A stretch of 64,000 bases of DNA from Purshia tridentata (taxonomy: Eukaryota > Streptophyta > Magnoliopsida > Rosales > Rosaceae). The stretch is taken from contig QANT01001000.1 of NCBI GenBank assembly GCA_003254885.1, positions 103,188-167,187 on the forward strand, in the 5' to 3' direction. The translations under genes were made by a program, and so were the position numbers. The notes under the pieces were generated by a model. It was not told the origin of the DNA. It searched no databases and saw only the letters and a program-made list of their open reading frames with translations. This document shows, piece after piece, positions 37,092 through 48,011 of the stretch. Position 1 is the stretch's first letter; each line of letters opens with the position of its first letter.

Positions 37092-39498
37092 ATCTTCCCG
37101 CCGGCGACTTCTGCTGCACACCCTCGCCGGAAAATCAACAACTGGGATATTGTGCGATGGGTAAAAGAGAGATGACAATAAAAAAAATAATAATGATGAG
37201 ATATAGTAAAGAAAGATATGATTTCCAAGATAAAACTTGAAATTAAGCTATAGTAAATAGTCTGAACAAAGCTGGGACATAAAGAAGAGTGTAGTTGGAC
37301 GCGTGGGATGTAACGGTTGTACAAAAATGGCTTTTCTGTCATTTTGATATTTGAAAGCACTACTGGCCAATGTTCAAAATTGGCTTAGCTTAATTAATTG
37401 GTATTTATTTTTTCACAGGTTATATTCATAATTACACACTTGCTTGCTAGTTGCTACTCTCTCGCTAGTCAGTAGCTAGTAGCTAGTACCTACTCTCTCT
37501 TGTATTTGTATTGGGTCGACGTTCGAAGTCTGACATCTCTGGAGGTTGCTGAGCTGTGTAATCTCTCTGAGGCTGAGCCAGGAGAACCCGGTTGACATGC
37601 TTTTTGGGACTTCTGCTTCTGAAACAAATCTTGGCGTACACCTGCTGCTAGATAATCTGAACGTCCTTTCTAGGGAGTTCTACACTGCACTCCACTGCAC
37701 TCAGCTATTCCATGGACGCTATTTCGACCGTCCATACAGACAAAAAGCCCCGACTCATTTTGACTCTCGTCAATCCGATTTTGTGGGCCACACAATTGTC
37801 CTTTCAAAATAGGTCCTTCATCACCGGGCTATTATTTTCAGTCTCTTTTATCTCTTAATTGTTTTATCGGAATTTGCATTTCTCATTAATAATTTGTGGA
37901 TTGCGTTACTAACTTCCTAAACACCCAAAGAAGAGAGAGAGAAAAACAAAGAAAACCACTCGTTGCGTTTGTGGCAATGCAATAATGTGTAATCTCCTCC
38001 CACCTATCATGGGCTTAAAAACTGTGCCCAAGTACAAAGGCCCAAACAGAACAACTAAGAAAGATATTAGAGAACAAATTTTCCGATGGAATTTTTATAC
38101 CTACCCCACCCACCCGACCTTTGGAGATCATCTCATTGCCAAATGCCACTTAATAAAAACAAAAAATGAATTACATTGCTACTTAAATTTAAAATTGGGT
38201 GCTTTTTGCAATATGGAACCCATGCCTCATTCCATCAGCATTTTTATCTGAAGTATAACGTGTGATTCGCACATAATCCCTTTCTAAGAGGTAATTTAAT
38301 TTCTTTTTGCTTCATTTGAACTTTATTTTGTTATTTCTTGGAAGAAGAAATTCTGACAAAATTAGGCATAGCCCCATTTTGCAACAAATTTTGATTTAGA
38401 TGGCAATGTGGTTCTATATTTAAATTTTTGGGTGGAAATGTGAGAACCCCAAAGTCTAAGTAGTGCAGCTTGCATATTCAGCTAGCAAATGAAACTTTAA
38501 ACTTATGATGGGAGATGAGACCACTACTTTTTATGTACTAATAAAACTTGTATGTAACAGTTGTATGCATATATTTTATTTCTCTTTTTTTATTATTATG
38601 TTAAATCTATGTGATGAAAGATTTAGAAATAATCAGTGCATGCATATGTGATAGATAAATTTTTCTCCTCTACGTACATATCATAATATTAAACATGTCA
38701 AGTTGTGAAAGAAGTTACGATAATTGCATTTGGGCTACTTGTGCTGACTAATGCTGGCACGTGCATGCCAATAATTTTTACAAAGAACATTGTAATTAGT
38801 AATTACAATCTGTGGTCATGACCGTCACAGCACTGCAAAACTCATAACAATAATCCTGTAATTTAATTTGACGTTACACATATATTTCTTATTGTTTTTG
38901 AGACCAGGCCCAACTTCATTAGCCCTTTTTAAATTATGGGTGGATTGGACTCAAAAGTTAAAACCCATCAGCTCTAAATATCATCTGATCTAATTTTGCT
39001 TCAGAATCTAATATTAGGCTTAATTAATCCTTCATTAATTGAGTTGAGTTTCCTAATAGCCCAAGATAAGGCCTATGCCGCCTATCACAATCAAAGAAGA
39101 AAATACTATTTGGCACATTTTCCCACTAACCCAATTTGATTGTTTAGGTTTCATCTAAACATCTCATAATGCTCTCAGCCAGACTAGACTCGAACACAGT
39201 ACATGAGATTGTTGTTACTAATACTATAGTCCATTTTTGTAAGTATTGACTATTGAGTATCGTGTCATCTCCATCTCATGCCATTTGCTTTCTTCCTGTT
39301 ACATTGAACAAGGACAGGGTGGAGTGGAGCAGCAATGTATTGTTTTGTAAAAGATCGCTTCGAAAACAGAGCACTCGGTAGGTATTGTGTTGATTTGTCC
39401 CCATGACACGTCTGGGCAAAAAGCTCATGCTCTCGATTACATTACTTTTTTCAAGAATTATATGATAAATGTGAACTGGGTTTCGAGATAACAAATTA
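37092..39498. other. Intergenic between ARID-HMG and tRNA-Pro
   Basis: The left part is the ARID-HMG promoter and leader (minus strand). A less AT-rich patch at about 37510-37760 contains a short open stretch that looks somewhat coding, but I could not assign it and it is interrupted by stops. The rest is AT-rich with no feature. Confidence 0.45.
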
Positions 39499-39570
39499 GG
39501 GCATTTGGTCTAGTGGTATGATTCTCGCTTTGGGTGCGAGAGGTCCCGAGTTCGATTCTCGGAATGCCCC
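39499..39570 (+). tRNA. tRNA-Pro (TGG anticodon)
   Basis: 72-base intronless cloverleaf. The acceptor stem GGGCATT pairs fully with AATGCCC, leaving discriminator C. The D arm contains TGGTCTAGTGGTATG (A box), the anticodon stem CTCGC/GCGAG encloses loop TTTGGGT (anticodon TGG), and the T arm contains GGTCCCGAGTTCGATTC (B box). A T-rich run shortly downstream (about 39579-39588) can serve as the RNA polymerase III terminator. CCA is not encoded, as expected for a nuclear gene. Confidence 0.97.
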
Positions 39571-41230
39571 GAAGAACTTTATTTTTGTTCTTTTGTACTC
39601 AGACAACAGACCCAAAAATTTTGCCGTCCAATGGCCTAAAATGATAGAAAGACGAAATGACCAACCATCCCTGTAATGTATAGATTACGCGTCCACTTGC
39701 AATTATCAATTTCAAACTCTAATATTATATTCATTTGATTGCGAACTATATTATGGTTTACTTCGTTATACCTCCACAGCTACATCCACAAGAGCATCAA
39801 TGCGTTTGTTTTATATAAATTATTTTAAACAGAGTATGGGACACTAGGACTCTTAGGCTATCAAATGAGAAACATAATTAAATGGTATTGGTAGTACATA
39901 TTATCGTGTTATTGACTTATTGATATCTTTTCCGTCTTTATTGAACATTTCAACCTCATCATTTACATCATACATATTTTATTAAGAAATAAATATTTCT
40001 CTTATAAATGTATATATTTACATATTATTTTTCTCGATCACATACTAGATTACATGATAAAAAATATAAATATAATAAATATACACATCAATTACATAAA
40101 AAAATTACTCCCCCAGCTACATTTCCTTTGTTTTTACCTTTTATTTATCAAGATTCAGTCTTCACTTCAGAGGCCTATATAATTGTTTATGTGAAGGGCC
40201 TTTTCAAACTATGCCCCACCCCACTCGTTGTAACGGTTACCTAATTTATTAGCTTACCAATAGGCCCGTTTATTCTGCAGCGATATTACTTTCCTCTCGG
40301 GACACCTAAACCTTGATTAGTCCATGCAACAATTGACTAATCTATTTTATTTTATTTTTCTTGGTCTTTTTGTAAAACGAATCGTTTTGAAAGGTATACA
40401 TCCAATCGTCCATATTCAAGGGGTTGTGACTTGTGAGTCTCTTTCAATGTGAAAACATCGCTTGCCTTATACGTTTCATTTCCTTTTCTTCTTTTCCCAT
40501 TGATGGAATGAGAAAAAATATCATTTCACATTACATGAAGATTGGATAAGACCATATAACATATTGATGGAGATCTTAAAATCTCCTGGACATAAAAAGC
40601 AAAAGGATGCTTCTAATTTCAAGTTTGGAAAAGAACATGCATATTATTATTAGGACAATTGAGTTGAATGGATTATTTGTTAATAGTCAATCCAGTCGAA
40701 ATTCCAATCACAGATGCAATGCTTTAAATCCATCCCAACTTCCATAAAAGAATTATTTAACCCCTTTATCAAGTCCCGAAGGTTGCTTCTCCACTTATCC
40801 AATGATCCAATCCGTATAAGACCAAAGCGAGCCACCCCATACGCGTGAGACTCTGAGAGCTCCCTGTACATTCAGTCTCATGCACTCAAGTCTGAGTTCA
40901 ATCCATTCGGAAGATTCTTAAGAATATTCCACCCCCATGAGTCATGACTCCCTTCCCCTCCCTCACGCTATTCGCTATAGCATGGGACCCAATGAGGGCC
41001 CCATACCTTATCTGGATTCTGGAGCCTGGGCTCGCCCCTTATATAGAGAGACCAGTCTCCCCCCACTTCTCATTTTAAAACGCCTTTTTATGATGAGATA
41101 GATATTCCCCCTCAAAAGCAACACCCACCACCGTTTACTTTACATTTACAAATTACATTACTGCTTTCTCCTCTTCTGTGGGTCTCTGAGTCTGTGACTG
41201 TGAGGTACATAATCTATCAGATCAACAAAC
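39571..41230. other. Intergenic between tRNA-Pro and the CRAL-TRIO gene
   Basis: No gene was seen. The right end is the promoter of the CRAL-TRIO gene: a TATA box ttatatag at 41039-41046 lies about 185 bases before its start codon, in a CT-rich context. Confidence 0.55.
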
Positions 41231-42027
41231 ATGAACAATCCTTCTTCTGCTACTCTCTCTCTATCAGATCAACTCCGTCTCATTGACAAACTTCAAGTTT
41301 TTAAGATCCAAGGCCGAGACAAACATGGTCGAAACGTTCTTCGCATCATCGGAAAGTTTTTTCCAGGTAATTCATTCATTAATTAATTAAATACGTACGC
41401 GGCTTTGTTTGTTTGTGTTATTGATTAATTTGTTTGATGAACGATGGATCAGCTCGAAACGTGAGCAACGAGGCTCTGAACAACTACTTACAGGAGATAA
41501 TGTTCCCAAATTTAGGGGAAACGCCTTTCTCTGTGGTGTACGTGCACACAGATGTTCATCGCAGCGACAACTTCCCTGGGATTTCGACCCTACGTTCAAT
41601 CTACGAGGCGATTCCGCTGAACGTCAAGGATCATCTGGAAGCCGTTTACTTTGTCCACCCGGATTTACAGGCTAGACTCTTCCTGGCCACCTTTGGTCGT
41701 CTCCTTTTCAGCGGAGGGTACGTTTTGATTAATTTGTTTAGTGATGAATGATGATGTGGTTAATTTGTTTGTCTGGGATCCACGTACAGGTTGTACAGGA
41801 AACTAAAGTATTTGAGCAGAGTTGAGTTTCTGTGGGAGCAGGTGCGGAGGAATGAGATGGAGTTGCCGGAGTTCGTGTACGATCATGATGAGGAGCTGGA
41901 GTACCGTCCGATGATGTCGATGGACTATGGCTTAGAGAGTGATCACCCCGCACCCTCTGCCTCTTCCTCTTTCTCTGTGCTCGACTCTCCTGCTGTCTGC
42001 ATCTACTCCATGCGTTGTATAGCATAG
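41231..42027 (+). CDS. Divergent CRAL-TRIO (Sec14-like) domain protein
   Basis: 212 residues consisting almost entirely of a divergent CRAL-TRIO lipid-binding fold, as in the C-terminal part of GDAP2 and the stand-alone plant protein near At4g35750. Exons: 41231-41366, 41453-41717, 41790-42027, in continuous frame. Recognisable parts are SLSDQLRLIDKLQVFKIQGRDKHGRNVLRIIGKFFPA, FSVVYVHTDVHRSDNFPGISTLRSIYEAIP, LEAVYFVHPDLQARLFLATFGRLLFSGGLYRKLKYLSRVEFLW, and an acidic tail. The macro domain found in GDAP2 is absent. No membrane segment or signal peptide is apparent. The ligand is unknown. A TATA box at 41039-41046 fits the start. Confidence 0.88.
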
Positions 42028-43307
42028 TCCGTACTACTTTACTACTATCCAATACGTATGCTTTACTTAGCCTTGACCCTTTTTTTCCAGAATTTTAGAT
42101 TTATATCCATCAAAAAAGTGTAAAAAGAAAACAAACAAATTCAGACTCCAAAAAAAAAAAAATAATAATAATAATATTCAGACCAAAGAAAAAAAATATG
42201 CACTGGGCCCTCCAATTTGGGCTTTTTTAGACAGCCCGAAGAGGAAACAAAGACACACGCAAGGTCCAATGATCAAATAATTCCATCTACTTTTCATAAA
42301 AATTAGGACTTTCCCTTGAGCAATATCGACCTTAGGAAGTTAAGATGGACAGAAAAATCTGTTTTATTCCTTCCAAGACGCCTCCCAAAAAGCACGTTTC
42401 CACCGGTATGATGTTTCTTATTACATCCGGTTTAAAAAGTAAATTAATTAAGAACCATACCAAGCCACATCATACTCACCATAAACAATTTTCAAAAAGA
42501 AACAAGAATATGATCTATCAGAAATAGATCCACAAAAATTAAGCCATAGACCCAGGACTAGTTTACCAAATTGAAGACCAACTTCAAATTTTGGTCCTCT
42601 CTCTGTAGTCTCTACACTAACCCAAATAGAGCTGCAACATAAAACTTTGCCTTTGATTAACTATGACAATGCTTTACCAATATCCCAACCAAAACTTGGT
42701 CTGGAGAAAGAAAACAGGTGAAGAAAGAAACAGCAGTACAACCATTGGCTGTTCCCTGTAGGTCATGGCAATTTTACTAGAACCGGAAGCCTTGCCATCA
42801 ATTTATAATATTTCGATCATATGTATAATATGTAACTAAACTGGACTTTGAAAGAAAGTGAGCAACAAAAGAGTAATGCAAACTCGCTCACTAGCTATTC
42901 TTTTTTCTACTTGAGACGTATATCCAAGTGTTTAATAGAAGCTTGATAAACTGAATCATAATATTCATTCCATAGAATATAAATTAAGAATTTAGATATG
43001 AACAGAAACAGCTCCAGCTAGACCCCAGAGCTAGCCATATCCATGCAATGTCAGATTGTTGAATAACAAAACTCACTGCACAACTTTCTTATAATCGAAA
43101 AGTGACTCTAGTTCCATAATGGCTTGCCATAGAGAATTACTTGATACATGGAATTATAAATGACAGCGTATCATAATGAAATACATGAAACAAATAATAT
43201 ATACAAGTGTATCTGGTGTACAAAACAATGCTTAACATTACAATACCAGAAATGAAACCCAAGATGGAGAATTGCAATTACTTACAGTGAAGATGATGTA
43301 TTAGCAT
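42028..43307. other. Convergent intergenic region
   Basis: Lies between the 3' ends of the CRAL-TRIO gene (+) and the F-box gene (-). AT-rich, with a homopolymer A run followed by a short AAT repeat near 42150-42178. No gene was seen. Confidence 0.55.
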
Positions 43308-44513
43308 TTAGCAAGGATTCGGAATAACCCAAAGAGGAAGAGAGGCGGGAGGGCAGTGTAGGTGATAACCCGAACTCCTTGGATAAGGAGGCAATTCTTG
43401 AATTGTTCCATCCCACAATTTGAAAATGCCGGAATCATATCCTCCAAGTCCACTATCATAGTTGGATTCAGACTCAGAGTAATCGTCTGTAAAATAAATA
43501 CAATTTCCCACACATCCTGGAAAATCAGACGCCAACAACGAAAAGGAGGAGTTTTCCCCAATAAACACCATCCTATCACCCAAGTTCTCAACCTTGTCCC
43601 ACCTCTGCCCCTTCCAATTCATCCTAAAGACGTCAAATCCAACCGTTCTATAACTTAAAAGTGTATTATCATCCAAAAAATCGTAATCAATGTCTAAATA
43701 TCGACTCAGCAATAACAAATCGGCCCCAGAGCTCACCAAATATCGCATGTCTGCAGCGTCTAGTCTCGGCGTTTGGATGATCGAAACCATAGGGGACGCA
43801 CCGTGAACATCGCACACCGCAACTCTACCGTTATTATCCACGGCGTAAAACAAGCCGTTGAAAGATATGACATCCTCGGAATAACATCGCGCGTCGTCAA
43901 TAAAAGTCCAACACTGGTCTCCGTCCCTACAAAACGCCAAGTCACCGTTTTGATTCACAATCGCCAGGGCGACAAAACCGTTGGCGTTGGCTTCCAAAGG
44001 ACTGGAGGAGAGGACGACTTTTTTCAGAAACGAGTCACGCATTTGTGTCAAATTCTGCGTGTAGATGTCACTGGACAAGGATCGGAGTGCGTATTCTCGG
44101 CCGATTTCAGAGTAATCAAATCGAACGACGTTAGGGAAGGTCGAGAGGGGAGGGAGGTGGTGCTTGGCACGTGTGAGAGGGTTTACGAGGAGGACGGAAG
44201 GGGTTTCGTCGAGGATTACAAGCCAGCCGTGTGAGGAGCCGCAGCGGCGCTTGCGATGAGAAGCTTCTGGAAGGTGGAGGAAGTGGACTCTGCTGTTGGA
44301 CAGGTTGAAGAAAGCGCGGTGGGATTGGTTTGGCTGGGATTGGGGGAGCATCAGCCATGGGAGCTGAGGAGGTAGGTGCAGCGGAGTTTTCGGGGCAGAG
44401 GCTCGCCAACTGTGACACACGCCCCGGAATCGGAGGTAGTCGGCGTAGATTGTCAGCTTCTTCGAGATTGATTCTACCAGTTCTGGCGGGAGTTGGGTCC
44501 AATCCACGCCCAT
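43308..44513 (-). CDS. F-box protein with DUF295 domain (SKIP23-like)
   Basis: 401 residues in a single exon. The N-terminal F-box (WTQLPPELVESISKKLTIYADYLRFRGVCHSWRAS, residues 5-39) would bind SKP1 in an SCF ubiquitin ligase. The remainder is a DUF295/KIB1-type beta-propeller-like domain (CGSSHGWLVILDETPSVLLVNPLTRAKHHLPPL, then VGFDVFRMNWKGQRWDKVENLGDRMVFIGENSSFSL, and GNCIYFTDD near the C-terminus), which usually recruits the substrate. Both are typical of the large plant SKIP23-like family, in which single-exon genes are the rule. The target protein cannot be inferred. The first Met of the frame lies directly before the F-box and is taken as start. Confidence 0.93.
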   Translation of the reverse strand: MGVDWTQLPPELVESISKKLTIYADYLRFRGVCHSWRASAPKTPLHLPPQLPWLMLPQSQPNQSHRAFFNLSNSRVHFLHLPEASHRKRRCGSSHGWLVILDETPSVLLVNPLTRAKHHLPPLSTFPNVVRFDYSEIGREYALRSLSSDIYTQNLTQMRDSFLKKVVLSSSPLEANANGFVALAIVNQNGDLAFCRDGDQCWTFIDDARCYSEDVISFNGLFYAVDNNGRVAVCDVHGASPMVSIIQTPRLDAADMRYLVSSGADLLLLSRYLDIDYDFLDDNTLLSYRTVGFDVFRMNWKGQRWDKVENLGDRMVFIGENSSFSLLASDFPGCVGNCIYFTDDYSESESNYDSGLGGYDSGIFKLWDGTIQELPPYPRSSGYHLHCPPASLPLWVIPNPC

Positions 44514-45096
44514 TTTCGTGGGCGGGGCTTTGATCGATCGGCTTCCCCCAACTCCTGTCTCCTGGGTTCCCCCAACTTCACGAATATTTTAAGTAAATTC
44601 AACTCACAAAAACGTATTTTACAATATATTTAAGTTGACCATTGATTTTAGTAAGTCGCTGACTTGGACTTTGAATTTACAACTGGGTCGTTAAGTGAAC
44701 CGAAAGCCCGTTATAAAGTGGGCCTCATATTTTTGGGCCTTTAGAAAATTATATGGAGGTCCATCAAGTCTGGTCATTCAGAAAGACAAACTCATTTACT
44801 TGTCCTTCCATACAAGATTAAACTGATTAGGATTTAGGACTAGAATTCAAGGGGATAAAAATGATTTCAGTAATAAGCTATGAAGATCCTTCAGTAATCA
44901 TAACATTTGTCTGATACAAATTACATAGCAACTAACTGTAACTATAAATTTGTAATACTATGTAAATCACATCCTCAGTAGAATTTCATAAGCATGAAAC
45001 CAATGATGAATGAAAATGGACTACATTTTAGTCAGTTGTAATTTGTAAATATTGAAGAAAGCAAAAATGAAGAAGTCCAAATGCCTGGTAAACAAT
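44514..45096. other. Spacer between the F-box and pseudouridine synthase genes
   Basis: Both neighbours are on the minus strand. This stretch holds the F-box promoter and the 3' UTR of the pseudouridine synthase gene. No further feature was seen. Confidence 0.55.
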
Positions 45097-46704
45097 TTAG
45101 TCAGCCACATTCTCCATATCAGCAGCTTTTCCGTTGCTGGTGTCTCCTTTGTTGTCAGTAGCACCTAAATCCGGATAATTACGGTGGTTGAGAGAGTGCA
45201 ACCAGAGACCCACAATACCTTCTTTATGCTCAGTGGATGCGATATGAGAGTAAATATGCTTCATTTTGAAATCTTGTGCCTCTTCTTCGTAGTCTTTCAT
45301 GGACAGCTCTTCATGACTGTCTCCCCATTTCTGGTTATATGATGTAAAGAAGCACTCATCCAAGTACAAACCAGTCTCAGGAGCAGTAGGCACATTAATG
45401 TTAACATCCCTGAATTTTGCATAAAATTCAATTAAACTTGATATTATCTCAATTCTCAAACAAAAGCATATGCAAACATACTATAATAATGATAATAATC
45501 CAAGTACTTACTTTTGCAAAGCTTTTTCTAACAAAGACTCAGGAGCACAGTTCCTCACGATTGCCACTGCAAGCCCAATCATCTTCCTAATTTGATGAAG
45601 CATGAAGCTCTGCCCCACAACTTCACACTTGACAAATTCAATGCCCTCAACTGTAACCGTAGTGTATGCATTGAACGAAATAATGTAACGCCGAGCAGCA
45701 GGGTCTTCAGCCTTAGTTCTGGTAGTGAAGTTATGGAAGTTATGAGTCCCCTCATAACAATTCAAGATTTTATTAAACCTTTCCCTCTCCTTCTCACCAT
45801 AACAAAATCCACTTCCACTTTCCTTCACAGGCTTCTCTTCTCCATTAACGTTCTCTTCACCCAGTGACCCAGAATTCAAATCAGGATCCTCATTTGGGAC
45901 CAATCTATCATTCTCATTCTCAACCTTAATTTCAGAAACCCCATTGCTATTGTTAACGCTAATTTCACCTGCATTGTCCGAAGAAACATGAATTTCAGAG
46001 TCTACCGGAGACTCATTAGTGTTGGACGAAATGCCAAACTCTGCACTCGCATCACCTCTCAATTCATAATTGCGCTTACCCATCAAGCCCCCAACTTTAC
46101 GCCCTCTCTCGGAGCACTCCAAGCACTTAACTAGTTCTTTCTCAGACCCTAAACTAGCCATCACGCTCTCTCTATCGCGATGCGCACTCGGATCAAGAGC
46201 AAACACGGGAATAAGATACACATACCTTCTCCGATCACAGAACTTCTTCGCATTGAACGACGCCGTGGCGCGCTTGTACCCGAAAATCCGAATCTGAGGG
46301 GAAAGATTCGAATTGAGGCGGTCGACAAAGCCCGGTGGGTCGACGTAAAACCGACCCGAGACTACCTGGCCCACGGCGCTTACGCCCTTATCGGTACGGG
46401 CTGAGCGGGCCCAATCATATCGCTTAGGGTTGTTACGATCCTGCTCAGGAACCGCGTTGGAGAGATACAGAGCTTCTTCAAGGTCGCCCTCGATGGTTTT
46501 AGCGCCTGGGTTTTTTTGCATGCCTTGGTATCCCACACCGCAATAAGCGAAGAAAATTGCAACCTTTCGGCGCTTGTATCTTTCCTTTTTGATTGTGGTG
46601 CTGGTTTCTTCGTCGTCCGTGGTGGACATTTTGAGCTTCTTTGGGTCTGGTTCTTGTGGCGGTGGTGGTGGAGATCTTGTGATATTTGTATCTGGAATCT
46701 CCAT
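45097..46704 (-). CDS. tRNA pseudouridine synthase, PUS1/TruA family
   Basis: Converts uridine to pseudouridine in tRNA. 501 residues from two exons on the minus strand (46704-45512 and 45409-45097). The TruA catalytic motif is ARTDKGVSAVGQ, with catalytic Asp105. Other core blocks are VAIFFAYCGVGYQGMQKNPGAKTIEGDLEEAL, RIFGYKRATASFNAKKFCDRRRYVYLIPV, YEGTHNFHNFTTR and MLHQIRKMIGLAVAIVRN. An insert of about 100 residues rich in Glu, Asn and Ser separates the two halves of the catalytic core, as in eukaryotic PUS1 but not bacterial TruA. The Lys/Arg-rich N-terminus (ERYKRRK) may be a nuclear targeting signal. From memory the counterpart is At1g76120. It diverges from the alpha-amylase gene across about 1.2 kb. 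Confidence 0.93.
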
Positions 46705-47931
46705 TTTCAGTTGTGTGAGTGAGGTTTGTAGATGTTTCTCAAAGACTCCATTACACTCTCAGGCCATTGCAGATTTGCAGTTGCCTCTGTACCCTCATAA
46801 AACCCTAAAACGAGAGACCATGTATAATTTAATTTAATTTTTTATGAGAAAGGATTTCCTACACTATGCGTAAGCTAGAGAGCGTGTTCCTTTGTTGTAG
46901 TCCGTTAAAACATACTCGACGCTTGTTGATGAGTGAATACCATCCTTGGGAAAAGTTTTGCAATACTCATTATAGCCCTGGAGTAAAGCCCATTTCCTAC
47001 ATTTCTCTATAAACAACTAAATTAAACGAACAAAAAATAAGAGACAAGCTTTGGTCTTTGTTCATTCAATTAGAAAGAAATGTTTTCTGTTCCGAGTAAT
47101 CTAGAAAACGTTCAGGGTATAATGGTGAATGTGATGAAAAACAGTCTATAGTTTAGGAATATAAAAACGTTCATTTTTCCTAAAAAGCCGTTGAAGTTGT
47201 GCCATATAAGGGGAAACTGTCGAGTCCCCCCACGAACATAATCAAACCAGAATACACGTTATCACCGTCAAAAGCTCCACGTAGTACGTACACGTCATTT
47301 TCGGACCCGCGCCATTGGCAGTTGCTTGAGAAATACATACCGTTGAATATGAACATTCCCTCCACCGCCGCACCAGACCAAATGTAAAGCGCAACGCTCA
47401 GATCCCCAATCAGAAAGCAATTTCATCCGTCTTCCTTTTCTTTCCCTAAATCTTTCGAAGTTCGAATTTTCTTTAGTCATCTTGTTTCGTAATCGAATCG
47501 TCTTTCTTCTTATTATCGCACAATTCAATATTCTCTGATCACCATGTCAACTTCTGGTTAATATGCGTGATTCCAATTCGGTGGACTCCCTCGAATTTTA
47601 AACTTTTTCCTGTTGCTATATTTATAGGCTAACGGAGCAAGCACAAACCAACGCCGCCATCGCAACCTGAGCTTCGGTACTTTTCCGTTTTCTATCTGTG
47701 ATTTATTAAATTTAACCTGTTTGACTTGGTTGTTGAAACCATTATCAGCAAGACTTTAATGTATTGTCCCTGTTTTTGTTGTTTTTCTATTACCCAGTAC
47801 GAATTTTAGAGCTTTCTCTGTTGTTGCGTATGTTTTGCTGAAACTCAAGTCGCTCATAAATGTAGGACAATTGTTGGTGCCCTATCATCTGCAATCCGGT
47901 GCCAAGCCGAGAAACTACATCCTGAGTTGAA
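46705..47931. promoter_or_regulatory. Divergent promoter region, pseudouridine synthase and alpha-amylase
   Basis: Shared upstream DNA of two divergently transcribed genes, including both 5' UTRs. The alpha-amylase leader may contain an intron: the sequence near 47640-47930 has several donor- and acceptor-like sites. No clear shared cis-element stood out. Confidence 0.4.
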
Positions 47932-47953
47932 ATGAGTTACCTAGGCAATGTAA

Positions 47954-48011
<58 letters not shown>

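Noticed and set aside
37092-37178. N-terminal extension of the ARID-HMG protein
   Set aside because: The frame stays open, but the only upstream initiator is TTG. The first ATG at 37091 is a more ordinary start.
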